From NCBI GenBank assembly GCA_020438595.1, contig JAGQUI010000221.1, positions 1-5,116 on the forward strand: 5,116 bases of DNA, written 5' to 3'. This DNA comes from Propionibacteriaceae bacterium (GTDB lineage Bacteria > Actinomycetota > Actinomycetes > Propionibacteriales > Propionibacteriaceae). Below the pieces are notes generated by a model. That model ran no database searches, was not told where the DNA came from, and was given only the letters and a program-made list of their open reading frames with translations. The translations under genes were made by a program, and so were the position numbers. Positions 1 to 4,942 of this stretch are shown piece by piece (the stretch's first letter is position 1; every line of letters begins with the position of its first letter).

Positions 1-1
1 G

Positions 2-517
2 ACCGTCGGGGGCATGGACGAGCCGGAGGAGTTCTACCAGACCAACGAGATCACCCGGCTGCTGGCGGTGAACGCCGGCGCCTCGCCGGTGCTGCTGCAC
101 GCCCCGGTGCAGCCGACGGAGGCGCTGTACGAGCTGCTCCAGGAGGATCCCGGGGTGAAGCGGGTGACGGAACTGTGGCGGCAGGCGAAGTGCGCGCTGC
201 TCGGCATCGGACAGCCGCCGCGGGTGCGCTCGTCCCTGCCGATGGTGATGAAGCGGGCGATCGCCGACCTGAGGACGGCGGAGGCCGACATCAGCAACCG
301 GACCTTCGACGAGCACGGCGCGCAGGTGCTGTACTCCGGCTCGGACCGGGTGATCTCGATGCAACTGGAGGACCTGCTCCGGGTGCCGTACGCGATCGGC
401 GTCGCGGTCGGGGCGTCGAAGGCGAAGGGCATCACCGCGGCGGCACGGGCCGGCTACGTCAACCGGCTGGTCACCGACTCGGCCACGGCCCACGCGATCC
501 TCGCCCTGGGGCAGTGA
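2..517 (+). CDS. SorC/DeoR-type sugar-responsive transcriptional regulator, C-terminal part (5' end outside window)
   Basis: The reading frame is open from the left edge (TVGGMDEPEEFYQTNEI...), so the ATG at 14 is an internal Met and the N-terminal helix-turn-helix domain lies outside the window. The visible 171 residues resemble the SorC sugar-binding effector domain, which binds phosphorylated sugars and releases DNA. Family-like blocks are the opening NEITRLLA segment, the central ADISNRTFDEHG segment (the usual G-D-I-x-x-R-x-F-D position), DRVISMQLEDLLRVPYAIGV, and the closing VNRLVTDSATAHAILAL, where members typically end in a TDxxTAxxLL pattern. Its TGA overlaps the ATG of the ribokinase by one base (TGATG), so the two are translationally coupled. 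The likely role is local control of this sugar locus, with a phosphorylated pentose as effector; that is inference from the neighbours. The family call is by eye and fairly secure, but the ligand is unknown. Confidence 0.85.
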   Translation, partial: TVGGMDEPEEFYQTNEITRLLAVNAGASPVLLHAPVQPTEALYELLQEDPGVKRVTELWRQAKCALLGIGQPPRVRSSLPMVMKRAIADLRTAEADISNRTFDEHGAQVLYSGSDRVISMQLEDLLRVPYAIGVAVGASKAKGITAAARAGYVNRLVTDSATAHAILALGQ

Positions 518-1407
518 TGGCCGGCGTCGTGGTGGTGGGGTCGGCGAACGCCGACCTGGTGGTGCACGTGGACCGGCGTCCGGTGGGCGGAGAGACCGTG
601 ACCGGCTCGGAACTGGCGGTGACCCCGGGAGGCAAGGGCTCGAACCAGGCGATCGCCGCCGCGCTGATGGGCGCGGACGTGGCGTTCCTGGGCTGCGTGG
701 GCCACGACGCGTACGGCGACCTGCTGGCCACCGCGCTCGCCGAGGCGGGCGCGGACGCGTCCGGGCTGGGCCGGGTGGCCACGCCGACGAGCGTCGCGCT
801 GATCATCCTGACCCCGGACGGGGAGAACTCGATCATCGTCACCGCCGGCGCGAACGGGCAGGTCACGCCGGACTTCCTGCGTGGCTGCGAGGAGCGCTGG
901 CGGGATGCCGCGCTGGTGGTGATGCAACTGGAGGTGCCGCTGGAGGCGGTGGCCTTCGTGGCCGGCGAGTGTCGCGCACGGGGTATCCGGTTCCTGCTCA
1001 ACGCTGCCCCGGCCGCGCCGCTGGACGCCGGGGTGCTGGCGGCGTGCGACCCGCTGGTCGTGAACGAGACCGAGGCGGCGTTCCTGCTCGGTGCCGACGT
1101 GGCGGAGGCCGACCTCGTCGACCGGCTGCTGGAACTCGGCCCGGCCAGCGTCGTGGTCACGCTCGGAGCGGCCGGGGCGGTCGCGGGCACGGCAACGGGG
1201 GAGCGGTACGCCCGGCCGGCGGAGCAGGTGGAGCGGGTGGTCGACACCACCGGGGCCGGGGACGCCTTCGTGGGCGGCCTGGCGACGGTGCTCGGCCGTG
1301 GCGGAGACCTCGCCGAGGGGCTTGCGCACGGCGCGCGGGCTGCGGCGGTCGCGGTGCAGGCGAGTGGGGCGGCGGCGTCCTACGCCGGGATGAGGGAGTT
1401 GCGCTGA
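517..1407 (+). CDS. rbsK: Ribokinase (PfkB family)
   Basis: A 296-residue cytosolic kinase that transfers phosphate from ATP to D-ribose to give ribose 5-phosphate. The start is the ATG of the TGATG overlap with the regulator; it puts the beta strand VVVVGSANADLVVHVD at the N-terminus, as in RbsK. Visible motifs are the sugar-contacting Asp13 in NADLV, GGKGSNQA at 39-46 (PfkB signature 1), the inner strand NAAPA at 162-166, NETE at 183-186, and DTTGAGDAFVGGL from 243 (PfkB signature 2). Asp249 is in the catalytic-base position. Length matches the family (about 300 residues). The reading frame stays open upstream to 175, but that extension is low-complexity Arg/Gly-rich translation of the regulator gene in another frame. 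The next gene is the mutarotase that feeds ribokinase, which strengthens the ribose assignment over other PfkB sugars. Its stop overlaps the rbsD start (TGATG). Confidence 0.95.
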   Translation: MAGVVVVGSANADLVVHVDRRPVGGETVTGSELAVTPGGKGSNQAIAAALMGADVAFLGCVGHDAYGDLLATALAEAGADASGLGRVATPTSVALIILTPDGENSIIVTAGANGQVTPDFLRGCEERWRDAALVVMQLEVPLEAVAFVAGECRARGIRFLLNAAPAAPLDAGVLAACDPLVVNETEAAFLLGADVAEADLVDRLLELGPASVVVTLGAAGAVAGTATGERYARPAEQVERVVDTTGAGDAFVGGLATVLGRGGDLAEGLAHGARAAAVAVQASGAAASYAGMRELR

Positions 1408-1796
1408 TGCTCAGGGGTGGAGTGCTGAACGCCCAGCTGGCCCGGGTGCTGGCCGAGTTGGGCCACACCCACACGATCGTGGTGGGGGACTGCGGGTTGC
1501 CGCGCCCGGACGGCGTGGAGGTGGTCGACCTGGCGGTGGTGCTCGGCGTCCCGTCGTTCGCCGACGTGCTGCGGGCGGTCGTCGGTGAACTCGCGCTGGA
1601 GGGTGCGGTGATGGCGCGCGAGGTGGTGGACGCGAACCCGGCCGCGCTCGACCTCGTCCGGACGCTGGTGGGTGAGCCCGAGCTGGTGCCCCACGAGGAC
1701 TTCAAGGTCGCCACCGGGTCGGCGCGCGCGTTCGTCCGCACGGGCGAGGCGTCCCCCTACGCCAACGTGATCCTGCGCTGCGGCGTCCCGTTCTGA
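1407..1796 (+). CDS. rbsD: D-ribose pyranase (ribose mutarotase)
   Basis: A 129-residue RbsD/FucU-family protein that interconverts the pyranose and furanose forms of D-ribose, supplying the form used by ribokinase. It lines up end to end with E. coli RbsD as remembered: GxxLN near the start, LGHTHTIVVGDCGLP at 18-32 with catalytic His20 and Asp28 at the same numbering, GVPSF near 50, a conserved HEDFK at 96-100 (the H106 region of E. coli), and the C-terminal signature RTGEASPYANVIL. It is about 10 residues shorter than the E. coli protein, through a shorter loop before HEDFK. Residue 22 is His where E. coli has Asp; this is a mild change outside the key set. Its ATG overlaps the rbsK stop, so the two are coupled. 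It is the last plus-strand gene of this block. Confidence 0.95.
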   Translation: MLRGGVLNAQLARVLAELGHTHTIVVGDCGLPRPDGVEVVDLAVVLGVPSFADVLRAVVGELALEGAVMAREVVDANPAALDLVRTLVGEPELVPHEDFKVATGSARAFVRTGEASPYANVILRCGVPF

Positions 1797-1809
1797 CGTC
1801 GGTGGTCGA

Positions 1810-1828
1810 GCCTGCCCGGGGCGCAGGC
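1810..1828. terminator. Candidate bidirectional terminator hairpin between convergent genes
   Basis: The 55-base gap between the rbsD stop and the glycosyltransferase stop contains a perfect 6-bp stem, GCCTGC at 1810-1815 with GCAGGC at 1823-1828, around a 7-base loop. A second small stem, TCCCG/CGGGA, follows at 1836-1847 with only a 2-base loop. Neither has a T-tract on either side. Convergent position and stem composition fit the T-less terminators common in actinobacteria, but short GC stems arise by chance in DNA of this composition. Confidence 0.4.
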
Positions 1829-1851
1829 CGGGCGATCCCGTGCGGGACGGC

Positions 1852-3027
1852 TCAGCCGAGCAGCGCCTCGACGGCCCGGACGCCGCGCTCGGGGCCTCCG
1901 GCGTCGATGAACGACTGCCGCAGCGCGGCGAGGCCCGCGGGCGGCTCGGCCAGGGCCCGCTCGGCCTCGCGCCGCACGGCGTCGATGGAGAACTCCTGGC
2001 GCGGCAGTACCCGCCCGGCGTCCAGTTCGGCCAGCCGGTACGCGTTGAAGAACTGGTCCGCTCCCATCGGGGTGAGCACCGGCGGGACGCCGAGGTAGGT
2101 GCAGTCGGTCGCGCTGCCGAAGCCGCCGTGGGTGAAGCAGACATCGGCCTCCTCCAGCACCAGCCGCTGCGGCACGAACGGGCGGACGATGACGTTGTCG
2201 GCCACCGGGCCGAGGCGCTCCACGCTGGCCGGGTTGCCCGTGGTGATCACGACGAGGTGGTCGGTGCCCGCGAATGCGTCGGCGATCGTCCGGAAGAACG
2301 GCAGCCACCCGTTGAACACGGTGCCCATGGTCGCGTACACCACGTGCCCGGCGTGCTCCCGGAGGCGGTCGATGGGGAAGGTGTCGTCGGGCAGGGCCAG
2401 GGTGGGGGTCGGGCCGAAGTAGGTGCAGGTCTCGTCGAAGTCCTCGGCGAACGGCTGGTGCAGGCGGCTGGTGTTGACGAGGTTGAGACTGGCCGATTGC
2501 GGCCCGAGCAGCCGTACGACGTCGCCGGGGCGCTTGCCCAGCACGACGGTGCCGGCCACCGCGCCGAGGACCGTCCGGGCCCGCCGGGACGAAAGGGCGT
2601 GCCGCGCGGGCGCGGGCATGCCGGTGCAGATCCGGGCGAAGTGCCCGATCGTGCGGGCGTTCTGCAGGAACACCGGCGGGAAGAACACCACCGGACGGTC
2701 GACCCGGGCCTGCAGTTCGGCGAAGCGGGGCTGGACGCCGGCCGCGATCACGACGTCGTAGCCGTTGCCGCGCCGGGCCAGTTGCTCGAACAGGTCGGTG
2801 AACAGCCGCCGGCCGTACCTGAACAGGTGGCCGGGCGCCGTGATCTGCCCCGCGAAGTAGGACCCGTACGGCACCAGACGTGCCCCGGTGGCCTCGACCC
2901 GGGCCCGGAACCCCTCGGTGAGCAGGTAGTCGACCTCGTGCCCGGCCTCGACGAGCGCCCTGGCAAGGGGCAGGGACGGCATCGCGATCCCGTAGGCGGG
3001 GATGTTGCCGATCAGCACCCGGGCCAC
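1852..3027 (-). CDS. MGT-type GT1 (UDP-/NDP-sugar dependent) glycosyltransferase with atypical active site
   Basis: A 391-residue GT-B fold enzyme of the macrolide glycosyltransferase (MGT/YjiC/OleD) type, which normally moves a sugar from a nucleotide donor to a small hydrophobic acceptor. The start chosen is GTG at 3027, giving (V/M)ARVLIGNIPAYG; an AAGGGGG Shine-Dalgarno lies 8 bases upstream. The frame stays open to an ATG at 3213, but those 62 extra residues are low-complexity and overlap the neighbouring gene. The N-domain begins with a Rossmann strand and PSLPLARALVEAGHEV. The C-domain carries YATMGTVF, RPFVPQ at 283-287, HGGFGS at 300-305 and PMGADQ at 320-325, which form the donor pocket. 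Oddly, the catalytic His of the usual GHxxP motif is Ile14 (GIAMP), and the partner Asp position after DVVI is Ala96 (DVVIAAG). It may therefore use another mechanism, be a non-catalytic helper, or be inactive. The acceptor is unknown; drug inactivation or natural product decoration is possible. Confidence 0.88.
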   Translation of the reverse strand: MARVLIGNIPAYGIAMPSLPLARALVEAGHEVDYLLTEGFRARVEATGARLVPYGSYFAGQITAPGHLFRYGRRLFTDLFEQLARRGNGYDVVIAAGVQPRFAELQARVDRPVVFFPPVFLQNARTIGHFARICTGMPAPARHALSSRRARTVLGAVAGTVVLGKRPGDVVRLLGPQSASLNLVNTSRLHQPFAEDFDETCTYFGPTPTLALPDDTFPIDRLREHAGHVVYATMGTVFNGWLPFFRTIADAFAGTDHLVVITTGNPASVERLGPVADNVIVRPFVPQRLVLEEADVCFTHGGFGSATDCTYLGVPPVLTPMGADQFFNAYRLAELDAGRVLPRQEFSIDAVRREAERALAEPPAGLAALRQSFIDAGGPERGVRAVEALLG

Positions 3028-3058
3028 ACTGGCCACCCCCTTCGTCGTGAGGCCATCG

Positions 3059-3064
3059 AGTGTA
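3059..3064 (-). promoter_or_regulatory. Candidate -10 box for the glycosyltransferase gene
   Basis: Read on the minus strand this is TACACT, a fit to TANNNT, 31 bases upstream of the GTG start at 3027. It sits immediately downstream of the strong hairpin at 3069-3105. No convincing -35 hexamer is visible, because the region where it would fall lies inside the hairpin. It suggests the glycosyltransferase can be transcribed separately from the two genes upstream. Confidence 0.35.
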
Positions 3065-3068
3065 GACA

Positions 3069-3105
3069 CCGGACGCGGGCCCGCGGGATCCGGGCCGGCG
3101 TCCGG
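3069..3105 (-). terminator. Strong imperfect hairpin between the P-loop gene and the glycosyltransferase gene
   Basis: CCGGACGC (3069-3076) pairs perfectly with GCGTCCGG (3098-3105). After one G/G mismatch, GGCCCG (3078-3083) pairs with CGGGCC (3091-3096) around a 7-base loop. This gives 14 base pairs in a 37-base element, much the strongest inverted repeat noticed in the window. On the minus strand it begins 19 bases after the P-loop gene stop. It is followed by TGTCTACACT rather than a run of T, so it could be a T-less terminator, an attenuator, or a repressor site over the -35 region of the glycosyltransferase promoter. Confidence 0.5.
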
Positions 3106-3124
3106 CGGGAGCCCGTCGGCCCGT

Positions 3125-3430
3125 TCAGGCCAGGGAGCCGCCACCCGTGGCGCAGCGGAGGAGGATCTCGTCGACGACGTCTGCGAGCGGTGCCGTGGCG
3201 TCGATGCACGCACCGTCGGGCAGGTCCTCCCTCGTCTGCTGCAGGCGCAGTGCCAGGGCGCGCTCGGCGGGCCGTCCGCCCCACTCGTCCTCCGGGCGCG
3301 CGGCGAGCCGGCGGTAGGCGAGCTCGGTGTCGCCGTTGACGGCGTGGTGTCCGCGCCGCTGCAGTTCCCGGCAGACCGTCGTCTTGCCGCTGCCCGACAC
3401 TCCCTCGACGAGGTAGTTCCGAACGCCCAT
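3125..3430 (-). CDS. Short P-loop kinase-like NTP-binding protein, probably internally deleted
   Basis: A 101-residue protein starting MGVRNYLVEGVSGSGKTTVC, with a clear Walker A motif GVSGSGKT at 10-17. The rest of the N-terminus (RELQRRGHHAVNGDTELAY) and the C-terminus (RPEDEWGGRPAERALALRL...IDATAPLADVVDEIL) resemble the two ends of small actinobacterial AAA/shikimate-kinase-like ATPases. As I remember them, these run about 170-180 residues. The two ends abut near residues 39-41, so the middle, with the hydrophobic strand expected to carry Walker B, is missing without loss of frame. It may be inactive, or may only bind nucleotide. No Shine-Dalgarno is visible before the ATG, which lies 23 bases after the stop of the upstream gene, so translation may be by reinitiation. 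The frame is open far upstream, but that part overlaps the neighbouring gene and reads as low-complexity sequence. The true substrate is unknown. Confidence 0.72.
   Translation of the reverse strand: MGVRNYLVEGVSGSGKTTVCRELQRRGHHAVNGDTELAYRRLAARPEDEWGGRPAERALALRLQQTREDLPDGACIDATAPLADVVDEILLRCATGGGSLA
3302..3323. repeat. 7-bp direct repeat GGCGAGC at the apparent deletion junction of the P-loop gene
   Basis: GGCGAGC occurs at 3302-3308 and again at 3317-3323, exactly 15 bases (five codons) apart. The pair lies over the point where the N- and C-terminal blocks of the P-loop protein meet (ELAYRRLA on the minus strand). Short repeats of this type can promote slippage or deletion. Chance occurrence is quite possible in GC-rich coding DNA. 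Confidence 0.3.
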
Positions 3431-3453
3431 CGGGGCAGCGTACAGCGCCGTGG

Positions 3454-3834
3454 CTACGGCTGGTCGGGCACGGACGGCACCTCGTCGAGGCTGTGGTAGA
3501 CGGGCTTGCCCAGTTCCGTCGCGAGTTCGCACTCCAGGTCGGCGCCGCGGGACGCGCCCGGGATGCGGAGCACCGCGTCGCACTTCGCGAGCAACCGGTG
3601 GGCCACCGGGTACTGGTAGCGCGCGAACTGCTCGGAGGCGTGGGAATCGCCGCCGGCCGCGGCGATCACCGGCCACGAGAGCCACTCCCCGACAGCGGCC
3701 AGGTGGCCCTTCTCGAGCAGGGGCAGCGCCATCGCCTCCATCCGGGCCAGGTTCGCGCGGATCTTCTCCTCGTCCCCGTCGGTGCCGCTCAGGTATGGCC
3801 CGGAGACGAGGACCAGCATCGATTCGGTGGTCAT
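3454..3834 (-). CDS. Nucleoside 2-deoxyribosyltransferase-like protein (DUF4406 type)
   Basis: A 126-residue cytosolic protein with the small Rossmann-like fold pattern of nucleoside 2-deoxyribosyltransferase relatives. It has an N-terminal strand leading into SGPY at 11-14, a long helix (EEKIRANLARMEAMALPLLEKGH), a second strand/helix with AVGEWLSWP, then KCDAVLRIPGASRGADLECELATELGKPVY. In the enzyme family the last block holds the catalytic Glu in a G-x-S-x-G-x-x-x-E setting, here Glu101 of GASRGADLE, and Asp86 in the CDAV segment is also typical. Related enzymes cleave or transfer the base of deoxynucleosides or nucleotides, but DUF4406 members are mostly uncharacterised, so a precise reaction is not claimed. 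The start is the ATG at 3834, with only a weak GGGA 7-10 bases upstream; a second Met is at residue 6 (3819). It is the first gene of the minus-strand group. Confidence 0.75.
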   Translation of the reverse strand: MTTESMLVLVSGPYLSGTDGDEEKIRANLARMEAMALPLLEKGHLAAVGEWLSWPVIAAAGGDSHASEQFARYQYPVAHRLLAKCDAVLRIPGASRGADLECELATELGKPVYHSLDEVPSVPDQP

Positions 3835-3936
3835 GCGGCCACTGTCCCACGGCGTCTCAGATGAGCGGTCGCGCCACTCCCCTGCACCGGGCCCGCCGCG
3901 CGGCAGTAGCGTTCAGGTCGAGCCACGCCACCGTGC

Positions 3937-3956
3937 TGCACAAATGTGTTGCACAA
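3937..3956. promoter_or_regulatory. Paired TGCACAA repeats, candidate operator
   Basis: TGCACAA occurs at 3937-3943 and 3950-3956, a 13-bp spacing. The stretch between them also gives the inverted repeat CACA-AA-TGTG (3939-3948) and two TGCA ends (3937-3940 and 3950-3953). The patch is AT-richer than its surroundings and its right half overlaps the -35 region of the promoter before the HAD gene. Repressor binding here would block transcription to the right. A SorC-type regulator is encoded at the left end of the window and is an obvious but untested candidate. Confidence 0.5.
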
Positions 3957-3978
3957 TCTTTCACACTCGTGCTAGCGT
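3949..3978 (+). promoter_or_regulatory. Sigma70-like promoter for the HAD phosphatase / FGGY kinase operon
   Basis: TTGCAC at 3949-3954 and TAGCGT at 3973-3978 are separated by 18 bases, and the -10 is preceded by TGC as in extended -10 promoters. It would start transcripts around 3985, leaving a leader of about 57 bases before the ATG at 4042. The 207-base divergent gap (3835-4041) shows no equally clear promoter for the minus-strand genes and no small gene. Confidence 0.55.
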
Positions 3979-4041
3979 GATGGCACCGCACGGCGCAACG
4001 TGGTGTCGTCGGAACCGTGCGAACGAAGAAGGTGAGTCGCC

Positions 4042-4902
4042 ATGACGAGCGTCCTCAAGCTCCCCGACGAGCTCTATGACGCCTACGTGTTCGACATGGA
4101 CGGCACGATCTACCTCGGCGACCACCTGCTGCCCGGCGCCGCCCGGATGATCAACGAACTGCGCCGCCGCGAGATCCCGGTGCGGTTCCTGTCCAACAAC
4201 CCCACCAAGGACCCCGAGCAGTACGCCGAGAAGCTCGCGAAGCTCGGCCTGCCCACCGAACTCGACGACATCGCCAACACCGTCGTCACCACCACGGCCT
4301 GGCTGAAGGCCCACCACCCGGACGCCGTCGTCTTCCCGATCTCCGAGGAGCCGCTGAAGCGGGCGCTGGCGAAGGCCGGCATCCGGATGAGCGAGGACCC
4401 CGAGGAGATCGACATCGTGATCGCGTCCTACGACCGCGGCTTCGACTACCGCAAGCTGCAGATCGCCTTCGACGCGATCTGGTTCCACAAGCGGGCGTTC
4501 CTGATCCAGACCAACCCCGACCGGTTCTGCCCCTTCCCCGGCGGCCGTGGCGAGCCCGACTGCGCGTCCATCACCGCGGCGATCGAGGCCTGCACCGGTA
4601 CCACCTGCCGGCGCAGCCTCGGCAAGCCCGACCCGATCATGCTGCAGACCGTGATGGCCACCCTGCCCGGAGCCACCGTCGAGCGCTCGGTGATGGTCGG
4701 CGACCGGCTGCAGACCGACATCAAGATGGCCCTCGACACCGACATGGTCTCCGCGGTGGTGCTCACCGGCGAGGCCACCGCCGCCGACGTCGCGGCCCTG
4801 CCGCCGCACCTCGCGCCGAAGCTGGTCCTCGACCGCATCGACCGCCTCATCCCCCAGCACATCTGGGCCGAACTCGGCTGGTCCGAGTTCGACCCCGACT
4901 GA
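4042..4902 (+). CDS. HAD-IIA family sugar-phosphate phosphatase (NagD/AraL-like)
   Basis: A 286-residue soluble phosphatase of the haloacid dehalogenase superfamily, subclass IIA. Motif I is FDMDGT at 17-22 with nucleophile Asp18 and acid/base Asp20. Motif II is FLSNNPTK, with Ser51. Motif III Lys195 lies in GKPDP at 194-198, and motif IV is MVGDRLQTD, with Asp221 and Asp226 for Mg. The cap domain lies between motifs II and III, as in NagD, AraL and p-nitrophenylphosphatases. The start ATG at 4042 is preceded by AAGGTGAG (4029-4036). It is followed after 40 bases by an FGGY sugar kinase, likely in one transcript from the promoter at 3949-3978. By analogy with AraL of the Bacillus subtilis arabinose operon, it may remove phosphate from sugar phosphates that build up; the substrate is not shown by the sequence. 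The C-terminus (PQHIWAELGWSEFDPD) extends slightly past the domain. Confidence 0.92.
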   Translation: MTSVLKLPDELYDAYVFDMDGTIYLGDHLLPGAARMINELRRREIPVRFLSNNPTKDPEQYAEKLAKLGLPTELDDIANTVVTTTAWLKAHHPDAVVFPISEEPLKRALAKAGIRMSEDPEEIDIVIASYDRGFDYRKLQIAFDAIWFHKRAFLIQTNPDRFCPFPGGRGEPDCASITAAIEACTGTTCRRSLGKPDPIMLQTVMATLPGATVERSVMVGDRLQTDIKMALDTDMVSAVVLTGEATAADVAALPPHLAPKLVLDRIDRLIPQHIWAELGWSEFDPD

Positions 4903-4930
4903 CCCTCAACCAGCCACCTGGCCACATTCG

Positions 4931-4936
4931 AAGGAG
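4931..4936 (+). promoter_or_regulatory. Shine-Dalgarno of the FGGY kinase gene
   Basis: AAGGAG lies 6 bases before the ATG at 4943, an ideal spacing. It decides this start over the in-frame ATG at 4961 (Met7). Confidence 0.8.
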
Positions 4937-4942
4937 ATTGAC

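Noticed and set aside
175..516. Upstream in-frame extension of the ribokinase
   Set aside because: It translates to Arg/Gly/Ala-rich low-complexity sequence out of frame within the regulator gene; the RbsK fold begins at the ATG at 517.
454..1329. 291-residue minus-strand open frame
   Set aside because: Mirror of the ribokinase; low-complexity Arg/His/Gly composition and no motif.
1380..2144. 254-residue minus-strand open frame spanning the convergent gap
   Set aside because: Its left part is the mirror of rbsD and its right part is the glycosyltransferase in a wrong frame; no domain is recognisable.
3028..3213. 62-residue N-terminal extension of the glycosyltransferase
   Set aside because: Low-complexity sequence overlapping the P-loop gene; a good Shine-Dalgarno and the GT-B first strand favour GTG at 3027.
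1840..3339. 499-residue plus-strand open frame
   Set aside because: Antisense shadow of the glycosyltransferase, rich in Arg/Gly/Ala/Glu with no recognisable domain, as expected from high-GC third positions.
3895..3904. 10-base palindrome GCCGCGCGGC in the divergent region
   Set aside because: No loop, no spacing to a promoter, and such palindromes are common by chance at this GC content.
3961..4860. 299-residue minus-strand open frame
   Set aside because: Antisense shadow of the HAD phosphatase; composition is Gly/Val/Asp/Arg/His-rich without motifs, while the plus strand has all four HAD motifs.
4910..4921. Small CCAG/CTGG hairpin between the HAD and FGGY genes
   Set aside because: Only 4 base pairs; too weak for a terminator, and the short gap with a good Shine-Dalgarno favours co-transcription.
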